DNA of 29,069 nt from an uncultured Eubacteriales bacterium (GCA_900544945.1 UQXG01000007.1:1-29069), one strand, 5' to 3'. Shown: positions 7,749 to 16,224, counted from the first letter of the stretch. Program-made: numbers and translations. The notes: generated by a model not told the origin, from the sequence alone.

Positions 7749-9695
7749 TTATACCGTTGCCATTTCCCGCATTTCCGCGGCCTGGTCGGCATTGGCGTTG
7801 ACCTCTTCCGGCGAGCGGTAGGTGGGAACCACCTGCTTGAGGGCTCTTCGCACCGCCTCGTCGTCTCCGGTGGCGCAGGCCTTCTCCAGAATGGCCAGCC
7901 GCCGCTCCAGCTCTTCCTTGGGCAGAGGCGTATCCTTCTCCACAAAAATCAGGCTGTTGTCCGTTTTGTCCAGGTCCTCGGTCTTCACCAGCAGCTCCTC
8001 GTAGAGCTTCTCCCCCGGCCGCAGACCGGTCTCTACAATTTCAATGCCGCCGACTCCGGACAGGCGGATCATGCTCTGAGCCAAATCCAGAATCTTCACC
8101 GGCTGACCCATGTCCAGCACGAACAGCTCCCCGTTCTTCGCCATGGCTCCGGATTCCAGCACCAGCTGGGAGGCCTCGGGGATGGTCATGAAATAGCGGA
8201 TAATCCGCCGGTCGGTGAGGGTAATGGGGCCGCCGCTGGCAATCTGCCGCTTGAAAAGCGGAATCACCGACCCCGCGGAACCCAGAACGTTTCCGAACCG
8301 GGTGGCACTGTAGCAGGCGGTGCCCCAGACGCCGGCGCTGCCCACGATCATCTCGCACATCCGCTTGGTGGCGCCCATCACATTGGTGGGGTTCACCGCC
8401 TTGTCCGTGGAGACCATCATAAACCGCTCCACGGCGTGCTCCTCGCACAGTTCCACCAGGGTTTTTGTGCCGAATACGTTATTGTAAACCGCCTCAATGC
8501 AATTTTTCTCCATCAGCGGCACATGCTTGTGGGCGGCGGCGTGGATGACAATCTGGGGATGATAGGTCGAGAACACCCGCTCCAGAGACTTCCGGTGGGT
8601 GACGGAGCAGATTTCCAGCTGCAAATCCAGCTTGCTGCCATAGGCGATTTTCAGCTCCTGCTGAATGTCGTAGGCCCCGTTTTCATAAATATCCAGAATG
8701 ATGATCTGCTTCGGCTCCATTTTCGCCAGCTGGCGGCACAGCTCCGAGCCGATGGAGCCGCCGCCTCCCGTAATCAGAATCACCTTGTCCCGGTAGAAAG
8801 CACCGGTTTTCTCATCAGCGATGACAATGGGCTTGCGGAAGAGCAGCTCCTCAATGTCAAAGTCCCGGACATACCGCTTGCCTCCGGCGGTCTGCATCAT
8901 GGGATAGTCGTAGACCTTGATCTTGTAGCCCGCGTCGGAATAGGCGGCGTAAAGCTCCCGCTTCTTCTCATCGGACAGATTGGGGATGGCGAATACCACC
9001 TCCTGCACCTCGTGACTGCGCAGGGCATCCAGAGTGGAGTCGTCCTCCAGCAGCACCGGCAGGCCGTGGATTTCCCGTCCTGCCTTCTCCTGGCTCACAT
9101 CAATGAAGCACCGGGGCAGGAAATTGGAGGCCGGATTGGACAGCAGCTCCTCAGCCAGGGTCACTCCCACCCGTCCCGCGCCGATGATGGCGATTTTGAT
9201 TTTGTGCTCTGCCTCCCGGTTGGGATGAATCAGCTCGTCTCCGGCGAAAATCCGCAGCAGCAGCCGCAGGAACTTGCCGTAGGCGGTATCCGCCGTGCCG
9301 CATTTGAAGCAGTAGCGGTAGATCATCCGGATAGCCAGAGCTCCCAGAAGGTTCATGCTGGCAATGCTCAGAAGCCGGGAGAAGGTCACTTTCTCGATAG
9401 GGATGAACAGGGGCAGGGTCAGTTCAATGGCCAGGGTCGCCGCGAAGGCCACCGCGTCCACCAGCAGCAGCCGGATGTAGCACTGAATGCCGCCATAGCG
9501 CCAGATCTGCTGGTAGATGCTGCCCAAAATCCGGGCGGCAAAGATGCACACGAAGCTGATGCTCCCGTGCATCAGGCAGGCGCCCAGGGACAGCTCCTCG
9601 TTGCTTCGGTAGAACACCAGCAGCAGCAAATCCACCGCCAGCAGAACCAGCAGGTCATACAGGGCCAGCTGCCAGCGGAAATTGCGTTTTTTCAT
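7749..9695 (-). CDS. CapD/FlaA1/PglF-like membrane UDP-sugar 4,6-dehydratase
   Basis: This 648-residue membrane protein makes a 4-keto-6-deoxy UDP-sugar, probably from UDP-GlcNAc, the first step to sugars such as bacillosamine or quinovosamine. About four membrane segments lie in the first 130 residues. A CoA-binding-like Rossmann domain (IIGAGRVG, 170-177) follows, then the SDR catalytic domain with TGGGGSIGS (309-317), AAAHKHVP and STDKAVNP (429-436). The usual SDR Tyr is replaced by Met440 with Lys444 (VMGATK), which is normal for the WbpM/FlaA1 group. Full length matches the family. The ATG lies just upstream of MKKRNF; a promoter and operator-like repeat lie at 9751-9788. It acts in the same surface glycan pathway as its neighbours. 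Confidence 0.93.
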   Translation of the reverse strand: MKKRNFRWQLALYDLLVLLAVDLLLLVFYRSNEELSLGACLMHGSISFVCIFAARILGSIYQQIWRYGGIQCYIRLLLVDAVAFAATLAIELTLPLFIPIEKVTFSRLLSIASMNLLGALAIRMIYRYCFKCGTADTAYGKFLRLLLRIFAGDELIHPNREAEHKIKIAIIGAGRVGVTLAEELLSNPASNFLPRCFIDVSQEKAGREIHGLPVLLEDDSTLDALRSHEVQEVVFAIPNLSDEKKRELYAAYSDAGYKIKVYDYPMMQTAGGKRYVRDFDIEELLFRKPIVIADEKTGAFYRDKVILITGGGGSIGSELCRQLAKMEPKQIIILDIYENGAYDIQQELKIAYGSKLDLQLEICSVTHRKSLERVFSTYHPQIVIHAAAHKHVPLMEKNCIEAVYNNVFGTKTLVELCEEHAVERFMMVSTDKAVNPTNVMGATKRMCEMIVGSAGVWGTACYSATRFGNVLGSAGSVIPLFKRQIASGGPITLTDRRIIRYFMTIPEASQLVLESGAMAKNGELFVLDMGQPVKILDLAQSMIRLSGVGGIEIVETGLRPGEKLYEELLVKTEDLDKTDNSLIFVEKDTPLPKEELERRLAILEKACATGDDEAVRRALKQVVPTYRSPEEVNANADQAAEMREMATV

Positions 9696-9750
9696 GTCTT
9701 ATCTCCTTATCCTGCCGCTCTTCTTACCGGGCAGGTCTCATCTTCGTAAG

Positions 9751-9788
9751 CGGACAAATATTATACTACATTTGTCCGTTTTCGTCAA
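9751..9788 (-). promoter_or_regulatory. Promoter with a 9-bp inverted repeat over the -10 box
   Basis: On the minus strand TTGACG (9783-9788), 17 bases and TATAAT (9760-9765) make a near-consensus promoter for the CapD-like gene. CGGACAAAT (9751-9759) and ATTTGTCCG (9770-9778) are perfect inverted repeats flanking the -10 box with a 10-base gap, the layout of a repressor site. Confidence 0.7.
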
Positions 9789-9791
9789 TGA

Positions 9792-10016
9792 TCAATAACC
9801 GCAGCCGGTACGCTCCGGACCCTTCATGTCCCGGACAAAGGTTGTCCGGAAGGACATGTTGATCTCGTCCAGTTCCCGGAACCCATAAATATAGTCGTCG
9901 TACATATCCGCCAGGCCGCCCTGGCAGTCGTCGCAGGCACCCAGAAAGCCCAGAGCCTCCTCCACGATTTTCTGCCGCTCCTCCTGGGTGGTGTCCTGAA
10001 TCAAAAGGCTTTTCAT
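9792..10016 (-). CDS. Small acidic protein with CDDC motif, unknown function
   Basis: A 74-residue protein beginning MKSLLIQDTTQEER. The ATG at 10014-10016 is preceded by AAGGAGG, so a longer upstream extension is not supported. It contains a Cys pair (GACDDCQGG, about residues 31-39), followed by the aromatic-acidic stretch MYDDYIYGFRELDEINM. It is predicted helical and cytoplasmic, with no signal or membrane segment. The Cys pair could bind metal or undergo redox change, but the sequence does not prove it. Its stop lies four bases before the -35 box of the CapD-like gene on the same strand. I do not know a function. Confidence 0.65.
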   Translation of the reverse strand: MKSLLIQDTTQEERQKIVEEALGFLGACDDCQGGLADMYDDYIYGFRELDEINMSFRTTFVRDMKGPERTGCGY

Positions 10017-10135
10017 TGCCGTCTCCTCCTTGTTGGTTTCTCCCCGTATCATAGCGCAATCGGGGATGTCCGTCAATCCACATTTGCCCCGGACATGCCT
10101 CTTTCCTTTTGAAACAGGCCGAATACGCTTTTTCA

Positions 10136-10164
10136 TTGACGAATCCGGCGGGGGAAGGTATAAT
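10136..10164 (+). promoter_or_regulatory. Near-consensus promoter of the glycosyltransferase gene
   Basis: TTGACG (10136-10141) and TATAAT (10159-10164) are separated by exactly 17 bases. The transcript would have a leader of about 58 bases that includes ACAAA and TTTGT as a short inverted repeat around 10180. Confidence 0.75.
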
Positions 10165-10228
10165 TGTCATGCAGAACAAATCGGCAGTTTGTCGAAATAA
10201 TCGTGTATCCCAAAGGAGATTCGATGCC

Positions 10229-11116
10229 ATGGAGCCAAGAGATACGGGGATTTCCCTGGTTCTCGTCACCCGCAACCGGGAAAGTGACCTTGCCCGGACG
10301 CTGGAAACGCTGAAAGGTGCGCTCTGCCCCTGCCCCTGGGAGATCATTCTGGTGGATAACGCCTCGGATACGGATATGTCCCGGGTCTGCAAGGCCAGCG
10401 GCCTTGAAAATCTGCGTTTTTTCCGGACGGAAGAAAACCTGGGGCCTCCCGGCGGCCGGAACTTCGGCGCATCCCAGGCCCGGTACGAATATCTGGTATT
10501 TCTGGATGACGATGCCAATTTTATAGGGGAAGATGCCCTCGTCCGGATCTACGATCGGATGAACCGGGAGCCGGACTTTGCCATCTTCGCTTTTCAGATA
10601 CGGAATCTGGAGGGTGGGCTTTACAACTGGCCCCACGGGAAGCATCGTCTGCCTCGGAAGGACAGCACCTTCCGGACAAAGTACTTTCTCGCCGGAGGCT
10701 TTGCCATCCGGGCCGCCTGGTTCTGGGCGCTTGGCGGCTTCTCCTCCCAGCTGTTTTTCTGGGGCGAGGAAACGGATCTGGTGCTGAACTCCCTGGCTCT
10801 CGGCGGTGAAGGCGTATTCTACGACGGCTCCGTGGCGGTGCTCCACCGGGTACACGGCAATGGCCGGGTCAAAGACGAAGGCCGGTTCTACTATCAGGTC
10901 AGAAACCGGATGTACATTCTGAAAATCCGTTTTCCCGCCGGAATCAGCCTTTGCTACCGGCTGTACTATGGACTGAAATACCTTCGGGAGGCGGTCTGTC
11001 TGGGGCGGCTGGGTACCTACCGCCGGGGGCTCAGAGATTCTCGCCGGATTCCCCGCAAGGGCAACTGCCGCCTGACCCTTTCCCGGCTTCGAGCATGGCA
11101 GAAGCTGAGCAAATAA
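10229..11116 (+). CDS. Family 2 glycosyltransferase
   Basis: The product (295 residues) is a GT-A fold, cytoplasmic glycosyltransferase of the rhamnosyltransferase-like GT2 group. Motifs are VLVTRNR (11-17), VDNAS (42-46), LGPPGGRNFG (71-80) and the metal-binding FLDDDA (91-96). The stretch FFWGEETDLVLN, about two thirds along, is the typical acceptor-site ED region with the catalytic base. No membrane segment is evident; the C-terminus is very basic. ATG 10229 is in frame and follows AAAGGAG by about 11 bases; ATG 10224 is in another frame. It probably adds one sugar to the repeat unit made by this locus. Donor and acceptor are unknown. Confidence 0.85.
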   Translation: MEPRDTGISLVLVTRNRESDLARTLETLKGALCPCPWEIILVDNASDTDMSRVCKASGLENLRFFRTEENLGPPGGRNFGASQARYEYLVFLDDDANFIGEDALVRIYDRMNREPDFAIFAFQIRNLEGGLYNWPHGKHRLPRKDSTFRTKYFLAGGFAIRAAWFWALGGFSSQLFFWGEETDLVLNSLALGGEGVFYDGSVAVLHRVHGNGRVKDEGRFYYQVRNRMYILKIRFPAGISLCYRLYYGLKYLREAVCLGRLGTYRRGLRDSRRIPRKGNCRLTLSRLRAWQKLSK

Positions 11117-11187
11117 CTTCTGGGCTGCCCACTATTCTCGCTTTTTTGGGAAATAGTAAGAAATCACTTTCTTTTACCCGGCGGTTG

Positions 11188-11209
11188 TGATACAATTCTT
11201 TATAAAGAA
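11188..11209 (+). promoter_or_regulatory. gmd promoter with 14-bp palindrome at the start site
   Basis: An extended -10 (TGA then TACAAT, 11191-11196) lacks a clear -35 box. A perfect 14-bp palindrome, TTCTTTATAAAGAA (11196-11209), overlaps the expected transcription start, a typical repressor position. It shares TTCT and TTATAA with the 13-mer of the divergent promoters near 5.7 kb; that likeness may be chance. Confidence 0.5.
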
Positions 11210-11237
11210 AACTTTCCAAAGCACGGAGGTACTACCT

Positions 11238-12287
11238 ATGAAAAAAGCACTCATCACCGGTATCACTGGTCAGGACGGCAGCTATCTTGCCGAATTTCTG
11301 CTGGAAAAGGGCTATGAGGTTCACGGCATCGTCCGTCGGGCTTCCATTTCCAACACCGCCCGGATCGACCACCTGAAGGGCCAAATCACCCTTCACGACG
11401 GCGACCTCACCGATTCTTCCAGCCTGATCCGCATTCTTTCCCTGGTTCAGCCCGACGAAATCTACAATCTGGCCGCCCAGAGCCATGTCCAGGTCAGCTT
11501 TGACGTGCCCGAATATTCCGGCGATGTGGATGCTCTGGGTGTGCTTCGCATTCTGGAGGCCTGCCGGATTCTGGGACTGACCAAGAAGACCCGGTTCTAC
11601 CAGGCTTCTACCTCGGAGCTTTTCGGCAAGGTGGAGGAGGTGCCCCAGCGGGAGACCACCCCCTTCCATCCCTACAGCCCCTATGCCGTTGCCAAGCAGT
11701 ATGGCTTCTGGATGGTGAAGGAATACCGGGAGGCCTACGGCATGTTCGCTGTCAACGGCATCCTGTTCAACCATGAGTCTGAGCGCCGGGGCGAAAACTT
11801 CGTCACCCGGAAAATCACCCTGGCCGCCGGCCGGATTGCCGAGGGGCTTCAGGATCATCTGGAGCTGGGCAACATGGATTCTCTCCGGGACTGGGGCTAC
11901 GCCAAGGATTACGTCGAGTGCATGTGGCTGATTTTGCAGCAAGAAACCCCTGACGACTTCGTCATCGCTACCGGCGAGCAGCACACCGTCCGGGACTTTA
12001 CCGAGAAGGCCTTCGCCGCCAATGGGATGACCATCCGCTGGGAGGGTACCGGTATCGACGAGAAGGGCTACGACGCGGAAACCGGCAAGCTTCTGGTGAG
12101 TGTGAATCCCCAGTGGTTCCGGCCTACGGATGTGAATAACCTCTGGGGTGACCCCACCAAGGCCAAGACGGTGCTGGGCTGGAATCCTCAGAAGACCACC
12201 TATGAAGAGCTGGTACGGATCATGTCCGTCCACGACCGTGAGCTTGCCATGCGGGAGCGCACCCTGAAGGAGGCGTCCGCCTTATGA
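11238..12287 (+). CDS. gmd: GDP-mannose 4,6-dehydratase
   Basis: This 349-residue SDR enzyme converts GDP-D-mannose to GDP-4-keto-6-deoxy-D-mannose. It shows the NADP-binding TGITGQDG (7-14), the diagnostic RRASISNTARIDHL segment, STSE (124-127) and the Tyr149-x3-Lys153 pair (YAVAK). NHESERRGENFVTRKI is the GMD-specific substrate loop, and its length is normal. ATG 11238 follows GGAGGT; earlier in-frame starts lack a binding site. The stop overlaps the fcl start in an ATGA, so the two enzymes of the GDP-fucose route are coupled. Assignment is secure. Confidence 0.97.
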   Translation: MKKALITGITGQDGSYLAEFLLEKGYEVHGIVRRASISNTARIDHLKGQITLHDGDLTDSSSLIRILSLVQPDEIYNLAAQSHVQVSFDVPEYSGDVDALGVLRILEACRILGLTKKTRFYQASTSELFGKVEEVPQRETTPFHPYSPYAVAKQYGFWMVKEYREAYGMFAVNGILFNHESERRGENFVTRKITLAAGRIAEGLQDHLELGNMDSLRDWGYAKDYVECMWLILQQETPDDFVIATGEQHTVRDFTEKAFAANGMTIRWEGTGIDEKGYDAETGKLLVSVNPQWFRPTDVNNLWGDPTKAKTVLGWNPQKTTYEELVRIMSVHDRELAMRERTLKEASAL

Positions 12288-13228
12288 TGGAGAAGAACGC
12301 AAAAATTTATGTGGCGGGCCACCGGGGCATGGTTGGCTCCGCCATCGTCCGGGAACTGAACCGGCAGGGCTACACCAATATCGTCACCCGCACCCACAAG
12401 GAGCTGGACCTGACCCGTCAGGATGCTGTGGAAGCGTTTTTTGCGCAGGAGAAGCCGGAGTATGTGTTCCTGGCTGCTGCCAAGGTCGGCGGCATCGTGG
12501 CCAATCAGGAAGCACTGGCCGATTTCATGTATGACAACATGACGCTGGAAATGAACGTCATCCACTCTGCCTGGAAGAACGGCTGCAAAAAGCTGGAGTT
12601 CCTGGGCTCCTCCTGCATCTACCCCCGCATGGCACCGCAGCCCATGAAGGAAAACTGCCTGCTGACCTCCGAGCTGGAAAAAACCAACGAGGCCTACGCA
12701 CTGGCAAAAATTTCCGGTCTGAAGTACTGCGAGTTCCTGAACCGTCAGTACGGCACGGACTACATCAGCGTCATGCCCACCAACCTCTATGGCCCCAACG
12801 ACAACTACCACCCCACCCACAGCCATGTGGTTCCGGCGCTGATCCGTCGCTTCCATGAGGCCAAGGAGCAGAATCTGCCCAGCGTTACCTGCTGGGGCGA
12901 TGGCAGTCCTCTGCGTGAGTTCCTGTACGTGGACGATCTGGCAAACCTGTGCGTCTTCCTGATGAACAACTACTCCGGCAACGAGACGGTCAACGCCGGT
13001 ACCGGCAAGGAACTGACCATCAAGGAGCTGACCGAACTGGTCGCCAAGGTTGTGGGCTATACTGGCGAGATCAAGTGGGACACATCTAAGCCCAACGGCA
13101 CTCCCAGAAAGCTGCTGGATGTGTCCAAGGCCACGGCTCTCGGCTGGGTCTACAAGACTGAGCTGGAAGACGGCCTGCGCCTGTCCTATGCGGACTTCCT
13201 GAACAATCCCATGCGGGCGGAAAGATAA
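12284..13228 (+). CDS. fcl: GDP-L-fucose synthase
   Basis: The 314-residue product is the epimerase-reductase that turns the Gmd product into GDP-L-fucose using NADPH. GHRGMVGSA (12-20) binds the cofactor, GSSCIYP (108-114) carries the catalytic Ser and Cys, and Tyr138-x3-Lys142 (YALAK) is the SDR pair. NLYGPNDNYHPTHSHVVPALIRRFHEA is nearly invariant in the family (two blocks: NLYGPNDNY and HSHVVPAL). Its ATG overlaps the gmd stop, and AAGGAGG lies inside the gmd end; a second ATG follows at once. With gmd this gives the cell activated fucose for the polysaccharide. Confidence 0.97.
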   Translation: MMEKNAKIYVAGHRGMVGSAIVRELNRQGYTNIVTRTHKELDLTRQDAVEAFFAQEKPEYVFLAAAKVGGIVANQEALADFMYDNMTLEMNVIHSAWKNGCKKLEFLGSSCIYPRMAPQPMKENCLLTSELEKTNEAYALAKISGLKYCEFLNRQYGTDYISVMPTNLYGPNDNYHPTHSHVVPALIRRFHEAKEQNLPSVTCWGDGSPLREFLYVDDLANLCVFLMNNYSGNETVNAGTGKELTIKELTELVAKVVGYTGEIKWDTSKPNGTPRKLLDVSKATALGWVYKTELEDGLRLSYADFLNNPMRAER

Positions 13229-13398
13229 ATCGGCCGGGCTTTTCTGGGCACTATCGTACAACACATGTCATCGCAATCCCCTCCAAGTGTCCGAGAACCA
13301 ATGACGCATGGCATTGCAATGCGAAGCCTTCCAAAAGCGGGTCAATGTGGGCATTGACCCCTACAAACCAACCAATTCTTCTACTTTAGGAGACAATC
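13229..13398. other. fcl-manC gap with hairpins and a repeat fragment
   Basis: No gene is seen in these 170 bases. ACACATGTCAT (13261-13271) repeats one at about 7320. GCATTGCAATGC (13312-13323) is a perfect palindrome, and GGGTCAATG/CATTGACCC (13339-13360) form a 9-bp stem with a TGGG loop. The manC binding site AGGAGA follows at about 13388. The gap has no clear T tract, so manC may be partly cotranscribed with fcl. Confidence 0.6.
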
Positions 13399-14718
13399 AT
13401 GAACATTGTTCTGTTATCCGGCGGGTCGGGCAAGCGGCTGTGGCCTCTGTCCAACGATATCCGCTCCAAGCAGTTTATCAAGCTTTTCAAGAAAGCCGAC
13501 GGCACCTATGAATCCATGGTGCAGCGGGTTTATCGGCAGATCAAGGCCGTGGACAAAGGCGCTACCGTCACCATCGCCACCGCCAAAACCCAGGTATCCG
13601 CCATCCGCAACCAGCTGGGCGACGACGTGGGCATTTCCGTGGAGCCCTGCCGCCGGGACACCTTCCCCGCCATCGCCCTGGCAACCGCCTATCTGGCGGA
13701 TGTCCAGGGGGTATCCCGGGAGGAATCCGTGGTGGTGTGCCCCGTTGACCCCTACGTTAACGACGATTACTTTGCCGCGCTGAAAAAGCTCTCCGCCCAG
13801 GCGGACAAGGGAGAGGCAAATCTGGTGCTCATGGGCATTGAGCCAACCTACCCCAGTGAAAAGTACGGCTACATCATCCCGGAAACCGCCGATACCACCG
13901 CCTTTGTGCGCACCTTCAAGGAAAAACCGGACGTGGAAACCGCCAAGGCCTATATCGCCCAGGGGGCATTGTGGAACGTCGGCGTGTTCGCCTACAAGCT
14001 TGGCTATGTGCTGGATATCGCCCACAGGCTCATTGATTTTACCGACTATCAGGATCTTTTCAGCAAGTATGAAAGCCTGACGAAGATTTCCTTCGACTAT
14101 GCGGTGGTGGAAAAGGAGAAAAGCATCCAGGTTCAGCGGTTTGCCGGGCAATGGATGGATCTTGGCACCTGGAACACCCTGACGGAAGCCATGGAGGAGC
14201 CCATTGTGGGCAAAGGTGTGTGCAATGAAGTCTGCCGGAATGTGCACATCGTCAACGAAATGGACGTGCCGATTCTTGCCATGGGGCTTCATGATGTGGT
14301 GATCTCCGCCTCCCCGGAGGGCATTCTGGTCTCCGACAAGGAGCAGTCCAGCTACATCAAGCCCTTTGTGGACAAATTTGTCCAGCAGACTATGTTCGCC
14401 GAAAAGAGCTGGGGCTCCTTCCGGGTACTGGATGTGGAGAGCGGCTCCATGACCATCAAGGTCACTCTGAATCCGGGTCACAGCATGAATTACCACAGCC
14501 ATCAGCACAGAGACGAGGTGTGGACGGTGATTTCCGGGGAAGGCACCACCGTGGTGGACGGCTTCGAGCAGGCAGTGCATCCCGGAGATGTGATTACTAT
14601 GGCTGCGGGCTGCCGCCATACGGTTTTTGCGAAAACGGAGCTGAAGCTCATTGAGGTGCAGCTTGGTCAGGAAATCTCCGTCAACGACAAGCAGAAGTTC
14701 CCCCTGGAGCGCGGATAA
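13399..14718 (+). CDS. manC: Mannose-1-phosphate guanylyltransferase with C-terminal PMI-type cupin
   Basis: This 439-residue protein makes GDP-mannose from mannose-1-phosphate and GTP. The N-terminal nucleotidyltransferase domain opens with LSGGSGKRLWPLS and KQF (5-26), and contains VEPCRRDTFPAIALA and the FKEKPD and WNVGVF motifs of GMPs. The C-terminal part is a type II phosphomannose isomerase cupin, with HSHQHRDEVW (about 365-374) and VHPGDVI. It is somewhat shorter than the usual bifunctional AlgA-type enzyme of about 480 residues, but both domains seem present. A separate class I isomerase follows 1 base downstream, so isomerase activity here would be redundant. ATG follows AGGAGA. The gene supplies gmd. 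Confidence 0.94.
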   Translation: MNIVLLSGGSGKRLWPLSNDIRSKQFIKLFKKADGTYESMVQRVYRQIKAVDKGATVTIATAKTQVSAIRNQLGDDVGISVEPCRRDTFPAIALATAYLADVQGVSREESVVVCPVDPYVNDDYFAALKKLSAQADKGEANLVLMGIEPTYPSEKYGYIIPETADTTAFVRTFKEKPDVETAKAYIAQGALWNVGVFAYKLGYVLDIAHRLIDFTDYQDLFSKYESLTKISFDYAVVEKEKSIQVQRFAGQWMDLGTWNTLTEAMEEPIVGKGVCNEVCRNVHIVNEMDVPILAMGLHDVVISASPEGILVSDKEQSSYIKPFVDKFVQQTMFAEKSWGSFRVLDVESGSMTIKVTLNPGHSMNYHSHQHRDEVWTVISGEGTTVVDGFEQAVHPGDVITMAAGCRHTVFAKTELKLIEVQLGQEISVNDKQKFPLERG

Positions 14719-14719
14719 T

Positions 14720-15697
14720 ATGGAAAGGTTCCCTATTTTCCTTCGCCCCTCCGGAAAGGACTACCTATGGGGCGGGAACCGGCTGAACGTGGATTTCGGC
14801 AAGGCCATTCCCCTGTCCCCCCTGGCGGAGACCTGGGAGTGCTCCACCCATCCGGATGGCCCGAGCTTTGCGGCGGGCGGCCCCTTTGACGGCCTGAGCC
14901 TGGCGGAAATTCTGTTGGCTCACCCGGAATATCTGGGCACCCGCCACGCCGGAGAAATGGGCCTTCCCATTCTGGTGAAGTTCATCGATGCCCGGGAAAA
15001 TCTGTCTGTTCAGGTGCATCCGGACGATGTTTACGCACGGGAACACGAAAACGGCCAGCTGGGCAAGACGGAAATGTGGTACGTCCTGGACGCATCCGAA
15101 AACAGCCGCCTGGTCTACGGCCTGAGCCGGGACGCGGAGGCGGCCACCCTTCGCCGAGCCATCTCCGAAGGCACCCTGGGAAAGTATTTGCAATGGGTAC
15201 CCATTCGAAAAGACGATGTGTTTTTCATTCCCGCCGGCACCATTCACGCCATCGGAGCCGGGGCGTTGGTTGCGGAAATTCAGGAAAACTCCAATCTGAC
15301 CTATCGCCTGTACGATTATGACCGGGTGGGCAAGGACGGCAAAAAGCGGGAGCTGCATATCGACAAGGCCTTGGCGGTGGCGAATCTTCGCAGCAGTGCG
15401 GAGCCGAAGCAGCCCCTGCGGGTGCTTCGCTACCGGCCTGGTGCGGCCAGTGAGCTTCTTTGCCGGTGCAAGTATTTTGAGGTGCACCGATTGATCGTCA
15501 ACACCCAGAGCCAGAGCGTTTGCTGTCAGGCAGACCCCCTGGCCTTTCGGGTGCTGCTGTGCCTGGAAGGGCACGGCGAAATTGCCTGGGAAACCGGCAC
15601 ACTCTCCATCGGCAAGGGTGACTGCGTGTTCCTCCCCGCCGACTCCCCGGTGCTTTCCTTGACCGGAAAGGCCCAGCTTCTGGACATCCGGGGCTGA
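14720..15697 (+). CDS. manA: Class I mannose-6-phosphate isomerase
   Basis: A 325-residue zinc enzyme that interconverts fructose-6-phosphate and mannose-6-phosphate. Zinc ligands are seen as Gln98 and His100 in SVQVHPDD, Glu118 in KTEMWYVL, and His176 in PAGTIHAIGAG. The length fits the short Gram-positive ManA type. The ATG begins one base after the manC stop, with only a weak GGAG site, which indicates translational coupling. A strong terminator follows at 15707. Phosphomannomutase, needed between ManA and ManC, is not in the window. Confidence 0.95.
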   Translation: MERFPIFLRPSGKDYLWGGNRLNVDFGKAIPLSPLAETWECSTHPDGPSFAAGGPFDGLSLAEILLAHPEYLGTRHAGEMGLPILVKFIDARENLSVQVHPDDVYAREHENGQLGKTEMWYVLDASENSRLVYGLSRDAEAATLRRAISEGTLGKYLQWVPIRKDDVFFIPAGTIHAIGAGALVAEIQENSNLTYRLYDYDRVGKDGKKRELHIDKALAVANLRSSAEPKQPLRVLRYRPGAASELLCRCKYFEVHRLIVNTQSQSVCCQADPLAFRVLLCLEGHGEIAWETGTLSIGKGDCVFLPADSPVLSLTGKAQLLDIRG

Positions 15698-15706
15698 TTC
15701 CGTTGC

Positions 15707-15742
15707 AAAAAGGGGTGCTGCCTGAGCAGCACCCCTTTTTTG
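15707..15742. terminator. Bidirectional terminator between manA and the cupin gene
   Basis: AAAAAGGGGTGCTGC and GCAGCACCCCTTTTT pair perfectly around a short CTGA loop, followed by T on the plus strand and bounded by A on the left. It serves both convergent genes. Confidence 0.95.
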
Positions 15743-15749
15743 GGAGGAT

Positions 15750-16103
15750 TCAGAACACAATGGCATCGTCGGCGGTGAAGCCGCCCAGGGAGTTCTCCTT
15801 CACCTGGATGCACACGAAGGTGATCCCGCAGTCCGCCGCTGCGGAAAACTGCCGCTTGGCTTCCGGCGAAATCCGCAGCCAGTCTCCGGCGGTCAGAGCC
15901 ACGGTCTCCCCGTCGATGACGGCGGTGCCCCGACCCTCCAGAATTCCGTAGATTTCCTCATTGTTCTTGTGGGCATGGACAAAAGGCACACCGGCCCCGG
16001 CGGGCAGCCGATTCAGGCTTACTTCCGCGCCGGTGAGGGAAAGTGCCTCATGCAGCTCTGCTCTCCCTTCGGTGCCCACATTGGTCTTTGCGTAGTTTTT
16101 CAT
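15750..16103 (-). CDS. Single-domain cupin protein
   Basis: A 117-residue cupin with the metal-binding motif HAHKNNEEIYGILEG (43-57: His43, His45, Glu49 or Glu50) and a second strand pair ending in GDWLRISP. Proteins of this type are sugar or aldehyde isomerases, dioxygenase-like enzymes or binding proteins; the substrate cannot be read from the sequence. AGGAGGT lies 5-6 bases before the ATG. The gene is divergent from an HxlR-family regulator and shares a 140-base control region with it, so it is a likely target of that regulator. HxlR proteins often respond to electrophiles or redox change, which may hint at a detoxifying role (inference). Confidence 0.88.
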   Translation of the reverse strand: MKNYAKTNVGTEGRAELHEALSLTGAEVSLNRLPAGAGVPFVHAHKNNEEIYGILEGRGTAVIDGETVALTAGDWLRISPEAKRQFSAAADCGITFVCIQVKENSLGGFTADDAIVF

Positions 16104-16195
16104 AAAAATAACCTCCTAAAGTGTTTCCAGCAGTGATTGCTTGCCTTTATTCTACCGGAAGGCCAAGAAAATACAAGTACGCACCTTTTTATAAC

Positions 16196-16224
16196 TGTAC
16201 ATTCGGATTTGCGTGTGTTATAGT
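16196..16224 (+). promoter_or_regulatory. Promoter of the hxlR-like gene
   Basis: TGTACA (16196-16201), 17 bases and TATAGT (16219-16224) precede the GTG start by about 20 bases. A GTAC at about 16177 and another at 16197 flank the AT-rich middle of the divergent region and may form a regulator site. Confidence 0.5.

Noticed and set aside
7575..9749. Very long plus-strand open frame (about 724 codons) opposite the CapD-like gene
   Set aside because: It is the antisense of a clear dehydratase gene; His, Gln and Gly richness is typical of reversed GC-rich coding sequence.
13308..13511. Plus-strand frame overlapping the manC start
   Set aside because: It runs through palindromes and out of frame with manC and has no supporting site.
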